In this document: positions 21,544 through 29,990 of the stretch, one piece after another
Layout: each line of letters begins with the position of its first letter
How positions within the stretch are numbered: position 1 is the first letter of the stretch
Origin: a virus
Virus record (IMG/VR): IMGVR_UViG_3300031976_000989
Location: 1-36,536 of that record
Reading direction: 5' to 3' (one strand)
Length of the DNA stretch: 36,536 nucleotides
Position numbers and translations under genes: made by a program
The notes under the pieces: generated by a model
Database searches by the model: none
The model's input: the letters and a program-made list of their open reading frames with translations, nothing else
What the model was told of the DNA's origin: nothing

Positions 21544-22590
21544 ATGAGCCTAATTAAAAAACGTCGATTGGAACGATTGGCATTGGTAAACGCGCAGAAC
21601 CAAGCGGCCAAGCCAGCCAGTAAAAGTGGTAAAGGTGAAGCGCCTGTTTTATCAAAAATGCAGCAAAAGGTAGTGGCTAAAAAGGCACAAAAAGCCAAGG
21701 CAGAAGCGGAAAAAGCAGAAGCCGAAAAAGCCGCCGCTGAAAAAGCCAATGCAGAAGCGGAAAAAGCAGACGCGGAAAAAACCGACGAATTGGAAAACCA
21801 AGTCGATGGCGTGGAAGGGTCGGTGGATGACCTAAGAAACGAAGTAGAAAGCCAAAGTGAAAAAACCGACGAATTGGCCGGAACGGTTGAAGATTTAAGC
21901 GACGACCTAGACAACGTAAAAAGTGACGTTAGCGATTTGGATTATCGCGTGGATCACGTCGAAAGCGACATTGAAAAAATCAAAGAAAAGCTGCAAGACG
22001 ATTCCGAATTTATCGGTAATCCAGAGCTTGAAACACACAAAGCGATTTTAGCGGCCAGCATTGACGAAATGCTGAACGTGGAAGACATCGAAGACCGCAA
22101 AGCCTACAAAGCGGAAGCCATTGTGAAGCTAGAAGCGTTTGTAAATGGCTATGTGAGCAGCGCCGCGAAATACCCAAACATTGTTGCCGTGTGGTTCATG
22201 ATTTGGCTTTTCGATTTGGGCGACATTGCCCGCGCGTTGCCATTAGCGTTGCACCTTGCTAAGCAAAAAATTCACAACATGCCGACGCGTTTTAAATCGG
22301 AAATCGAAACCTTTATCTGTGACCAAATGTACGACTGGGCAAAAGCTAAGTTGGACGCGAACAAAAGCGCGGGGCCGTATTTGGATGACTTAATTAAAGC
22401 GATTGAGTCGGAGAAATGGAAATTATCAGACATTGTCCACGGGAAAATGTACGCCATGCACGGCAAGCATTTGGACGCAATCGCAGAAGACGAAGCAGCG
22501 TTAAAAGCCTACGAAAAGGCCATGGAATTAAACCCGCGTGCGGGTGTGAAAAAGAATATTGAAAGACTTAGAGCAAAGCTAAAAGTTTAA
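21544..22590 (+). CDS. M: Terminase small subunit gpM with coiled-coil insertion
   Basis: This 348-aa protein has a C-terminal domain (from about 160, ELETHKAILAASIDEM, then YPNIVAVWFMIWLFDLGDIA) that matches P2 gpM, the DNA-recognition subunit of terminase. Residues 45-152 are an alanine/lysine/glutamate-rich then acidic coiled coil, with a repeated EKTDEL element at 78 and 107. This makes the protein about 100 residues longer than P2 gpM (about 247). The start used is MSLIKKRRLERL; an upstream GTG at 21508 encodes a similar MSLIK and is less likely. Confidence 0.88.
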   Translation: MSLIKKRRLERLALVNAQNQAAKPASKSGKGEAPVLSKMQQKVVAKKAQKAKAEAEKAEAEKAAAEKANAEAEKADAEKTDELENQVDGVEGSVDDLRNEVESQSEKTDELAGTVEDLSDDLDNVKSDVSDLDYRVDHVESDIEKIKEKLQDDSEFIGNPELETHKAILAASIDEMLNVEDIEDRKAYKAEAIVKLEAFVNGYVSSAAKYPNIVAVWFMIWLFDLGDIARALPLALHLAKQKIHNMPTRFKSEIETFICDQMYDWAKAKLDANKSAGPYLDDLIKAIESEKWKLSDIVHGKMYAMHGKHLDAIAEDEAALKAYEKAMELNPRAGVKKNIERLRAKLKV

Positions 22591-22606
22591 AACGGGCTCC
22601 CCAAGC

Positions 22607-22672
22607 GGCACACACAACGGCTTTGGCGTAGTCATTTATGGCGATGACCATAAGCCGATTGTGATGTGTTCC
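22607..22672. repeat. Long imperfect inverted repeat between M and L
   Basis: Left arm GGCACACACAACGGCTT and right arm AAGCCGATTGTGATGTGTTCC pair over about 17 bp with small bulges, and an inner GTCAT/ATGAC pair lies in the loop. No T-run follows, so it is not a simple terminator. In the RNA it would fold just before the GTG start of gpL. Confidence 0.6.
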
Positions 22673-22697
22673 ATAACCAATATCAGGAGTAAGAAAC

Positions 22698-23207
22698 GTG
22701 AGTTTAAACGGCAAAATAACCGCCAGCACGACAACGGACACAGTGATTCAAAACACGCGCCCGTTCTTTCCTGATATTGAATTGCAAGCGTTTATCGAAA
22801 ACTACCGCTTGCCAGGTGAATACAACGAAGCGCCATTGGTTTACGAATTAACAGGCGCCATGCGTCATGTAAACGAAGAATTGACCGACGATGTTTTGGT
22901 GTTGCAAAGCGTGATCGTCGCGGAAACCTTAGAAGCGTTTCAGGCGGATTTAGTAGACACCTATAAAGCTGCCGTCATGCACTGGGCGCGGTCTGGATTG
23001 ATCAAATATTTCGAAACCATAAACCGCAAAGCAGCGGCAGAAATACAGGGCGAACGTAACGAGATTATCGTCACGGAATGGAAAAGCGAGGCGCAAAGCT
23101 GCATCGACATGCTAAGCAAAAGCATTTTAGACGTGGCCGCAGATAACGGCGCGCTAGGCATCGGACGTCGTGAATATGCCGACAGTTTTAGAGCATCGAT
23201 CATATGA
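22698..23207 (+). CDS. L: Head completion protein gpL
   Basis: This 169-aa protein of the P2 gpL family stabilises the filled head at the neck. Supporting segments are FFPDIELQAFIENYRLPGEY, VYELTGAMRHVNEEL and GIGRREYADSFRASII near the end. The start is GTG behind CAGGAGTAAGAAAC. Its stop overlaps the start of the next gene (ATGA). Confidence 0.88.
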   Translation: MSLNGKITASTTTDTVIQNTRPFFPDIELQAFIENYRLPGEYNEAPLVYELTGAMRHVNEELTDDVLVLQSVIVAETLEAFQADLVDTYKAAVMHWARSGLIKYFETINRKAAAEIQGERNEIIVTEWKSEAQSCIDMLSKSILDVAADNGALGIGRREYADSFRASII

Positions 23208-23662
23208 AAAAAATGATCGCCTTACGCTCGTATTTGGAAAGTTTGAGTTTTTGCCATCGCATCGAAAAGCTTGATGTTTGGGCGGAAGACATAGACCAAA
23301 TCACGCGAGGAAAGGACGAAGGTAACCGAGTATTGCTTTACACTATGAAGTATCGGGCGGTGTTCTCAATAGAGGGGTTTGTGTATAGCAAAGATCCAAT
23401 TGAGATTTTGCACACTCGTTTGATTACTTGGCTAGCGGATAACGACGACCGCAGCGATATGGATGATGCAGAGTTAAATATCAGTCCTGAGCTTTTGGAT
23501 AAGCACACAGCAAACATCGAGATAACGCTAGATTTTGAAGAAGATGTTTACATCGCTGAAAAAGAAGATGGGCCAATTGAATACGCGGGTAAGCATTGGG
23601 AACTGGCCGAGCCTGAACACGATATAGCCGAATCATTCGATCTATTGAGCAGTAATGAGTAG
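23204..23662 (+). CDS. R: Tail completion protein gpR
   Basis: This 152-aa protein matches the P2 gpR pattern: an N-terminal LRSYLESL helix, then KYRAVFSIEGFVYSKDPIEI with LITWLADND, and ELNISPELLDKHTANIEITL near the end. gpR acts at the head-proximal end of the tail. It is coupled to gpL upstream and overlaps gpS downstream by 8 bp. Confidence 0.82.
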   Translation: MKKMIALRSYLESLSFCHRIEKLDVWAEDIDQITRGKDEGNRVLLYTMKYRAVFSIEGFVYSKDPIEILHTRLITWLADNDDRSDMDDAELNISPELLDKHTANIEITLDFEEDVYIAEKEDGPIEYAGKHWELAEPEHDIAESFDLLSSNE

Positions 23663-24359
23663 CAGCGGTGTAAGTGCGAATTGGAGCGGCGTTAAAGACA
23701 TAGAGTACTCGCTCATGTTGCTGCAGTTAAGCGACAAAAAGAAGCGTCGTATTACAGGGAATATTGCCAGAAGCATTAAAACCCAAACGCGAAAGAACAT
23801 TAAAAATCAAAGCTCGGTAACCGGTAATAAATTCAAGGATCGGAAAAGAAAAAGAACGCTAAAAGGCAAGATGTTAAGCGGCTTTGGTAGAGACAAAAAC
23901 TTCTTTGTGAAAACGTCGGCAGAAAGTGCGCAAGTGTCATGGAAAGGCGAAATGGCAGGGCTGGCAAAAATACACCAAGAAGGGGCGCAATTTAAATCTA
24001 AGCCTCGAAAAATGTCTAGGCAAAAACTAGAAGAAATGAAAAGCATGATGGCCCAACGCTGGCAAGCAAGATTAATGAATGGCATGGGTTTTAAGGTTGC
24101 TAATAAAGATGGCGGCGGCAAGCGAGGTAAAGCAGGGTTAAAAAAACGGCGAGTATCTCAAGCTTGGATCATGCAATACATAACCGCGTTTCAAGCCATG
24201 ATTATTATCGCCAAGTTACGCGAGGAAAGAGGCGAAAGCGGCGGAAAGGACATTGAAACAAAGATTCCAGCGCGGCACTTTTTCCCTAATGAACGGGCTT
24301 GGTTAACAGAATTAGCCACGCAAATGGTAACAAAAGAATTTAGAAAGGCAGGTAAATAA
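23655..24359 (+). CDS. S: Tail completion / virion morphogenesis protein gpS
   Basis: This 234-aa, very basic protein of the phage virion morphogenesis family has SIKTQTRKNIKNQSSVTGNK and MAGLAKIHQEGAQFK, and ends with IPARHFFPNERAWL-like residues as in other gpS proteins. It is longer than P2 gpS because of a basic insertion (GGGKRGKAGLKKRRVSQA). It sits between gpR and the sheath gene. Confidence 0.88.
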   Translation: MSSSGVSANWSGVKDIEYSLMLLQLSDKKKRRITGNIARSIKTQTRKNIKNQSSVTGNKFKDRKRKRTLKGKMLSGFGRDKNFFVKTSAESAQVSWKGEMAGLAKIHQEGAQFKSKPRKMSRQKLEEMKSMMAQRWQARLMNGMGFKVANKDGGGKRGKAGLKKRRVSQAWIMQYITAFQAMIIIAKLREERGESGGKDIETKIPARHFFPNERAWLTELATQMVTKEFRKAGK

Positions 24360-24360
24360 C

Positions 24361-25473
24361 ATGGCATTGGGCAACGTAAGCGTAAGCAGTACAGACAGAG
24401 GGCAGGGCGATTTTACACAAGTAGAAAAGCAATTTTTGTTCATCGGTGCGGCGGGTAAAAACGCCGGAACGGTGCAAAACATCGATCAAACCACAAACTT
24501 GGATGAAGTGCTTGGCATTCCACCAAGCAAACTAAAAACGGCTATTGAGTGGGCGCGTAATAACGCGGGCACAAATTGGACCTGTATTGCTATGCCACAA
24601 GCGGCGGCGGGTACATGGGAAGCTGCGTTTGATACCGCAATGGCACAAAACCTAGTGTGTGAAATGGTCGTTATTACCGACGCGGTCACAACGCAAGCCG
24701 AACTAGACGACATGAACGCGGCGGTAACCAGTGCCGAAAACCAATACGGCCGCTATTTGCATATGATCGCCGTCACCGCACCAATAGATAAAGTCACACA
24801 AACATGGGCGGATTTCATTGCCGATTTTGAAGCGCTACAAGATGGCGTTGCGGCGCCTTCTTTGTCATTGGTTCCGCAAGTATTTGCGGGTTGGCTGGGT
24901 ACGTATTGCGGCCGTTTATGCCATGAAGACCAATCTATTGCCGACACGCCAATGCGCGTGGAGTCGGGTGCCATTGTCGGGTTATCCACATTACCCGTGG
25001 ATAAAGACGGTATTACGTTCGGCAATAGCCATGCTAAAGCACTAAACGACGCGCGCGGCACCGTGCCGCAAGTATATGTCGATTACGCCGGCATCTATTG
25101 CAGCGACGGTATGACGCTCGCACCAGAAGCCAGTGACTATGCGGTCATTGAAAATTGCCGAGTGGTCAACGTGTGTAAGCGCGAAATTCGAATTTTAGGT
25201 ATTAAAAAAATTGGTAATCGTGAGCTGAACAGCACGCCGGCATCTATTGCCGCGCATGAAACCTACTTTATGCGCCCGCTTATTGATCGCAGCAAGACCA
25301 CGACCATTAACCGAATTACTAAGCCGGGTGATGTGAAAAAGCCACAGGACGGTGACGTCGTTATCACGTGGAAAACACGAACAAATGTGGACGTGGCTTT
25401 ATTGATTCGCCCATACAACTGCCCGAAAGCCATTAGCGCTACCGTGGCCCTAGAACTTAGTAACGGAGTGTAG
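24361..25473 (+). CDS. Tail sheath protein (DUF2586 type)
   Basis: This 370-aa protein begins MALGNVSVSSTDRGQGDFTQ, a pattern of the DUF2586 sheath family in HP1/K139-type phages, and is shorter than the P2 FI sheath. Its position directly before a tube gene supports a contractile sheath. The C-terminal region (TRTNVDVALLIRPYNCPKAI) would form the conserved sheath core. It starts 1 bp after gpS. Confidence 0.88.
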   Translation: MALGNVSVSSTDRGQGDFTQVEKQFLFIGAAGKNAGTVQNIDQTTNLDEVLGIPPSKLKTAIEWARNNAGTNWTCIAMPQAAAGTWEAAFDTAMAQNLVCEMVVITDAVTTQAELDDMNAAVTSAENQYGRYLHMIAVTAPIDKVTQTWADFIADFEALQDGVAAPSLSLVPQVFAGWLGTYCGRLCHEDQSIADTPMRVESGAIVGLSTLPVDKDGITFGNSHAKALNDARGTVPQVYVDYAGIYCSDGMTLAPEASDYAVIENCRVVNVCKREIRILGIKKIGNRELNSTPASIAAHETYFMRPLIDRSKTTTINRITKPGDVKKPQDGDVVITWKTRTNVDVALLIRPYNCPKAISATVALELSNGV

Positions 25474-25476
25474 AGC

Positions 25477-25935
25477 ATGAGCACGCATCATATTTCGGGA
25501 ATGGATGTAAACGTGTCATTAGGCACGCAATTGATCAACGTAAAACAATTTACGCTGAACATTGAAGACGGCATGAAAGAAACCACCACGCGCGGCGTGG
25601 CAAATGGTTTTGTTAATGGTGTAACAGGGGCAAGCGGTGAAATCACCGTGGATACAGAAAACTTTAATCGAATCATTGAAGAAGCGCGCAAGGTTGGCTC
25701 ATACCAGCAATTGCCAGCATTCGACATTATCGGCTTGGGTCAAACAGTAAACCAGAAGCTGAAAACAGCGGCTTACGGTTGCAAGTTGAGCGTGTCTAAA
25801 TTGATTGATGCGGCCGGCGACGGTGGCGACAAATTAGAACACACCATCCCGTACAAAGTGACAGATCCACGTTTCGTCGAAATCAACGGCGTACCGTACT
25901 TGGATCAAAACCACTTAGCGGCGTTGGGGTTGTAA
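25477..25935 (+). CDS. Tail tube protein (DUF2597 type)
   Basis: This 152-aa protein has NVSLGTQLINVKQFTLNIED and TRGVANGFVNGVTGASGEIT, typical of HP1-like tube proteins (DUF2597). It forms the inner tube inside the sheath. It lies 3 bp after the sheath gene and 3 bp before the lysin. Confidence 0.88.
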   Translation: MSTHHISGMDVNVSLGTQLINVKQFTLNIEDGMKETTTRGVANGFVNGVTGASGEITVDTENFNRIIEEARKVGSYQQLPAFDIIGLGQTVNQKLKTAAYGCKLSVSKLIDAAGDGGDKLEHTIPYKVTDPRFVEINGVPYLDQNHLAALGL

Positions 25936-25938
25936 ATC

Positions 25939-26472
25939 ATGAGTCACTTTAAAACAGCATTGGCCGACGTACTGAAACACGAGGGCGGCTATGTAGACCA
26001 TAAGAACGACAACGGCGGCGCCACGGCGTTTGGTATTTCGTTGCGTTTCTTGTCTACATTGCCAGCGTTGGCCGGTGATGTGAACGGTGACGGCCATGTG
26101 AACAAGGACGATGTAAAGGCGCTTTCAAAAGAAGATGCGGCCAAGTTTTACGAAAAGAATTTTTGGCAGCATTACCGTTTGAATGAAGTGGAGACCGAAA
26201 GTATCGCCGTGAAATTGATGAATCTATTCGTCAATATGCGCGGAAAAACAGCAGCTTTAATTGCCCAACGAGCAGCCAATGATTTAGGCGCGGGATTGGT
26301 TGAAGACGGTATTTTAGGGTCAAAAAGCATGGCCGTTCTAAACAGTTTAGAAGCAGAGCCGCTTTTGGTTTGTATCAAATATCAGGCATGGGCTGTTTAT
26401 AAAGCCATTGTTGAAAACACACCAAGCCAAGCGGTTTTTATTAACGGATGGCAAAAGAGGGCGTTTGCATGA
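25939..26472 (+). CDS. Endolysin, glycoside hydrolase family 108
   Basis: This 177-aa muramidase-type endolysin has the HEGGYVDHKNDNGGATAFGI motif, with catalytic E15, and a C-terminal peptidoglycan-binding part (NDLGAGLVEDGILGSKSMAV). Residues 47-58, DVNGDGHVNKDD, match a dockerin-type EF-hand calcium loop inserted in the catalytic domain, a feature I have seen in other GH108 enzymes. There is no signal peptide, so export needs a holin, and two candidates follow. Confidence 0.92.
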   Translation: MSHFKTALADVLKHEGGYVDHKNDNGGATAFGISLRFLSTLPALAGDVNGDGHVNKDDVKALSKEDAAKFYEKNFWQHYRLNEVETESIAVKLMNLFVNMRGKTAALIAQRAANDLGAGLVEDGILGSKSMAVLNSLEAEPLLVCIKYQAWAVYKAIVENTPSQAVFINGWQKRAFA

Positions 26473-26957
26473 GTATTTTAGGCGGTTTGAAAAGCTTATT
26501 TACAGGTGATAGCGGCATCGTGTCATCGATTGCGGGGTTGGTAAAAGACTACTTTCCACCGGATTTGTCGCCAGATAAAAAAGCGGAATTGGAAGCAAGG
26601 CTTCGTGATTTCCAGCTGCAGGCGCAAAGGCAGGTGGATGATGCAACAAGTGAAGCTGAGAAAAATTTGACTCAACGCATTGCAGAGCTAGAAGGCACGG
26701 CGAGTGATTTAAAGGCTATCCCGTTCTTTGGTCCGGTAATGATTTTCTTACGTGGATTACAGCGGCCAGTGTGGGGATTTTCCACCTTGTACATGGATTT
26801 CATGTGGTTTGCTGAGTGGGAGACTCTGACGCAAAAGCAAGAAAGCGCCTTGATGATTATCAACGTGTTAGTGCTTGGCTTTTTATTTGGTGAACGGGCA
26901 ATTAAGAATGTCATGCCGTTAATTACCAAGCTGTTTGAAGCAAAAAAGGATAGGTAA
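26469..26957 (+). CDS. Holin of the 3TM type
   Basis: This 162-aa protein has an amphipathic N-terminus, a coiled coil (42-80), and hydrophobic segments at about 84-104, 107-118 and 128-148. LKAIPFFGPVMIFLRGLQRP is characteristic of the 3TM holin family. The start overlaps the endolysin stop (ATGA). It may act as holin or as antiholin with the next gene. Confidence 0.82.
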   Translation: MSILGGLKSLFTGDSGIVSSIAGLVKDYFPPDLSPDKKAELEARLRDFQLQAQRQVDDATSEAEKNLTQRIAELEGTASDLKAIPFFGPVMIFLRGLQRPVWGFSTLYMDFMWFAEWETLTQKQESALMIINVLVLGFLFGERAIKNVMPLITKLFEAKKDR

Positions 26958-26960
26958 CAC

Positions 26961-27146
26961 ATGGAACAGACCAACGTAGCAGCTAATTATTGGGTTTCGT
27001 TCTTCACGTTTATGGCGGGTTTATCGGTAAACGAGTGGGTGGCGCTGGGTGGTCTGATGATTGGTGTGGCAACATTTTTAACGAATTTTTGGTTTAAGCG
27101 CGAGCATTTAAAAATAGCTCGTCAAAATATAAATCTAGGGGAATAA
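26961..27146 (+). CDS. HP1-type small holin
   Basis: This 61-aa protein has the sequence WVSFFTFMAGLSVNEWVALG, then GLMIGVATFLTNFWFKREHL. One long or two short spans and a basic C-terminal tail match class II holins of HP1-like phages. It lies 3 bp after the 3TM holin and 2 bp before the tail chaperone. Confidence 0.82.
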   Translation: MEQTNVAANYWVSFFTFMAGLSVNEWVALGGLMIGVATFLTNFWFKREHLKIARQNINLGE

Positions 27147-27148
27147 GC

Positions 27149-27475
27149 ATGGCTAAGATGATTCCGGTAACAATCGGCACAACGGACTTTGAATTCACAA
27201 TTACAGACCGTGATTACAATAAATTTGTAGACAGTATTACAGGTGGAAAAACCGTATTGCCAGGTTACAACTTGCTTTCGTCTACTGTGAAAAATGAGCA
27301 GCACGCGGAATTAAAACGCTTAATCACAGACGGGGAAAATAACCCGCGCGCCACATTAGTAATGGGTGTAATTGGTGAAATTACCGAAGAATTTACGAGT
27401 GATCTACCTACTGTGGTAAAGACGCGCAAGAGTTCTGCGAATTCATCGAAAGGAATGGATACGAGCAACTCGTAA
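27149..27475 (+). CDS. Tail assembly chaperone (short form)
   Basis: This 108-aa protein (MAKMIPVTIGTTDFEFTITD, then DYNKFVDSI) belongs to the putative phage tail assembly chaperone type found before tape-measure genes. Its last 18 residues (KTRKSSANSSKGMDTSNS) are low-complexity, while the -1 frame over the same bases codes for well-formed protein. This indicates a frameshifted long form. Confidence 0.88.
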   Translation: MAKMIPVTIGTTDFEFTITDRDYNKFVDSITGGKTVLPGYNLLSSTVKNEQHAELKRLITDGENNPRATLVMGVIGEITEEFTSDLPTVVKTRKSSANSSKGMDTSNS

Positions 27476-27612
27476 CACTGCGAATGCGACACCTGCCACA
27501 TGAAGACGATTCCTACGAAAACCTAGGGCGGGCGTTGTGGTTAGAAAAGCGTGAATTGGAAAGACAAACCGCCGCCATTGCAAGTGGCATCAATAAGGCT
27601 TTTTCGGGATAA
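27403..27612 (+). CDS. -1 frameshift extension of the tail chaperone
   Basis: The -1 frame is open from 27403 (just after an in-frame TGA at 27400) to TAA at 27610-27612. It encodes KDAQEFCEFIERNGYEQLVT and later EDDSYENLGRALWLEKRELE. No ribosome-binding site or good start precedes it. A slip at GGTAAAG (27415-27421) would join it to the upstream chaperone as a protein of 154 residues. This mirrors the lambda G/GT and P2 E/E' arrangement just before the tape measure. Confidence 0.72.
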   Translation, partial: STYCGKDAQEFCEFIERNGYEQLVTLRMRHLPHEDDSYENLGRALWLEKRELERQTAAIASGINKAFSG

Positions 27613-27627
27613 AGAGGGTAAGGGTCA

Positions 27628-29679
27628 ATGTCTGCATCATTAGATAAATTAATGCTTACCGTCGGCCTGTTGGACAAAATCACGGGCCCAATGAAAGGCA
27701 TTCAGCGAACTATCCAGCAAGTCACAAGCAACTCTCGAAAAGCCTTTATGAACACGGCGGCGGGCGTTGCGGCGCTTATCGCTGCCTCGTCTTCTTTTGC
27801 AAATACCGTCAACCCAGCCAACGACATGAACAACGCCTTAAGAGAGGTGAGTTCGTTGGAGGTGGCCGACGATACATTAAAACGGCTTAATCAAGCCGGC
27901 CTTCAATATTCAATTCAATTTGGCGAATCTGCATCAAATTATGTGCGGGCGGCTTATGACATTCAATCTGCTATCGACGGTTTAGCGGGTGACGATTTAC
28001 CACGTTTCACCACGGCAGCGGGCACGGTGGCAAAAGCCACAAAAGCCAATGTGACTGATATCACGTCTTATTTTGGTTCAATGTACGGCATCTTTAAAAG
28101 CCAAGCCAACGAAATGGGCAAAGGCACGTGGGTCGAAATGCTCGCGGGTCAAACTGCTACCGCTGTGCAAATGTTCAAAACCACAGGCCCCGAAATGAAA
28201 TCGGCCTTTGAATCCATCGGTGCCGGTGCAACAAGTATGGGCGTAAAGCTTAACGAGCAAATGGCCGTACTTGGCACATTACAGTCAGCTATGAGCGGTT
28301 CAGAGTCGGGAACAAAATACGCTGCGTTTTTAGAAGGGCTTTCCGGTGCCCAAACAGAATTCGGTCTTAATTTCAGTGATGCTAATGGTGACTTATTGCC
28401 TATCGTCGAGATCATGCAAAAGATAAAAGGCGAAATGGGCGATATGGGCTGGGATCAAAGCCGCGACTTTTTGTCAGGTGCGTTCAATGATGAAGCAGTC
28501 GACTTTATTCAATTTATGTCAAAAGACATTGGAAAATTAACTGCTGACATAGACAAACTGGGCAAAGTAAAGGGTATGGATAAAGCCACGACGATGGCTG
28601 AAAAGATGATCGATCCTTTTGCAAGATTAAGACACGCCGTGACAGACATATCCATTGCCATTTGGCAAAAAGCCCTGCCATCCATTGAACCTTACATAAA
28701 CATGATGACAACCGCCGCCAGCGTCATAGTTGAATGGGCGGATAAATACCCGCATTTGACCAAGATGGTTGGTTTGTTGATTACCGGATTTATTGCCCTT
28801 GTGGCAGTGGCGGGTGTTGTAACGCTTGCCATCGGTCTAATGCAATACGCCCATGTTGGTTTGATGATGCGCTTTGTGTTGCTAAAGCCAATTATTTGGG
28901 GTGTTCGTTTGGCTGTATTGAGCTTAAAAACCGCGTATACCGTGTTGCGTGTGGTTGGGTTATTGCTTTATGGGTCAACCATTTTAATGGGATTTGCTTT
29001 AACGGCGTTAAAAGCGGGATTTTTATCTTCTTTACCGGCAATTTGGGCATTTACCGCCGCGTTGCTTGCCAATCCATTAACGTGGGTTGTGGTGGGCGTG
29101 GTCGCATTGATCGCTGCGTTAGTTGCCTTGGTGGTTTATTGGGACGACGTAAGTGCAGCGGTTGGGCGATTCTTTTCAAGCCTTGGAGACTTTGTCGACG
29201 TGTCTATTTTTGAGCCTATCCAGCAATGGTGGGGCGATTTCCAAGTGTGGCTTGGTTCTGTGTCATTGATTCCGAATTGGAATTTAGGCATTGAAGCGTT
29301 TGAGTCTATCAAGCAATGGTGGATCGATTTTAAAGGCTGGTTATCTGCATTAGATCCGTTCGCGTTCTTAGGTGAAAAAGTCGATTGGCTAAAAGAAAAG
29401 TTGTCTTGGTTGCCAGGTATCGACACCAGCACAACAAGTACGCAAGAAGTTATCAATAAGGTAGAAAGCCAAGCCGAAACGGTGAATAAGTCGGTGGTGT
29501 TGCCAGGTTCAGAATCAAGCCAAAGCGCTGGCGAATCAGGCGGGCTATTCCAAACCATAAGCAACATGTTTGGCGGAAATAAAAAATCCGTATACGTCGA
29601 TAAGATGGAAGTGAATAACAATGGGCAAGCAGTACGCGGTGCGGATTTACTCTATCAATTAGAAATGGAAGCGGGCTAA
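27628..29679 (+). CDS. Tape measure protein
   Basis: This 683-aa protein sets tail length. The N-terminal half is helical with TP901-like features (SFANTVNPANDMNNALREVS, then long alanine/glycine-rich stretches). The hydrophobic middle (about 380-505) has several membrane-like segments, such as LLITGFIALVAVAGVVTLAI and ALLANPLTWVVVGVVALIAA. The tail is acidic. It follows the chaperone frames and overlaps the next start by 1 bp. Confidence 0.92.
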   Translation: MSASLDKLMLTVGLLDKITGPMKGIQRTIQQVTSNSRKAFMNTAAGVAALIAASSSFANTVNPANDMNNALREVSSLEVADDTLKRLNQAGLQYSIQFGESASNYVRAAYDIQSAIDGLAGDDLPRFTTAAGTVAKATKANVTDITSYFGSMYGIFKSQANEMGKGTWVEMLAGQTATAVQMFKTTGPEMKSAFESIGAGATSMGVKLNEQMAVLGTLQSAMSGSESGTKYAAFLEGLSGAQTEFGLNFSDANGDLLPIVEIMQKIKGEMGDMGWDQSRDFLSGAFNDEAVDFIQFMSKDIGKLTADIDKLGKVKGMDKATTMAEKMIDPFARLRHAVTDISIAIWQKALPSIEPYINMMTTAASVIVEWADKYPHLTKMVGLLITGFIALVAVAGVVTLAIGLMQYAHVGLMMRFVLLKPIIWGVRLAVLSLKTAYTVLRVVGLLLYGSTILMGFALTALKAGFLSSLPAIWAFTAALLANPLTWVVVGVVALIAALVALVVYWDDVSAAVGRFFSSLGDFVDVSIFEPIQQWWGDFQVWLGSVSLIPNWNLGIEAFESIKQWWIDFKGWLSALDPFAFLGEKVDWLKEKLSWLPGIDTSTTSTQEVINKVESQAETVNKSVVLPGSESSQSAGESGGLFQTISNMFGGNKKSVYVDKMEVNNNGQAVRGADLLYQLEMEAG

Positions 29680-29990
29680 TGCCAAGTATTGATTTGCTCA
29701 TTCAAGATGACGACATAGTGCTATCCAGCATTGGCGAGCCGTTGTTAGTTGAGGGTGTGAACTGCGTTGCGCAAGACATACGCCACATGATCCGCGAAAA
29801 AGGCTACGTGTGGCGGATGATTGGCGAGCGCAACCAAACCACCATTAAGGCGCTATGTACTGAAATTGAAATCGAAGTGGAAAACGATGAGCGAATTTAC
29901 CCAGGTACGGCCAGCGTCAATTTAAGTGGTGAAAAGCTGATTTGTGAAGCGCAAACAGTAGAAGGCGAGCGATTAGTGGTGACGGTATGA
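29679..29990 (+). CDS. Baseplate protein, DUF2590 / gpW-like
   Basis: This 103-aa protein (MPSIDLLIQDDDIVLSSIGE, then CVAQDIRHMIREKGYVWRMI) resembles the DUF2590 family that takes the place of the gpW/gp25-like baseplate wedge in HP1/K139-type phages. The position between tape measure and gpJ supports that. The start overlaps the tape-measure stop (TAATG). Confidence 0.8.
   Translation: MPSIDLLIQDDDIVLSSIGEPLLVEGVNCVAQDIRHMIREKGYVWRMIGERNQTTIKALCTEIEIEVENDERIYPGTASVNLSGEKLICEAQTVEGERLVVTV

Noticed and set aside
22591-22697. PAAR or other protein gene in the M-L gap
   Set aside because: The protein-like frame has no start codon and is only about 40 codons long, so it is kept only as an observation.
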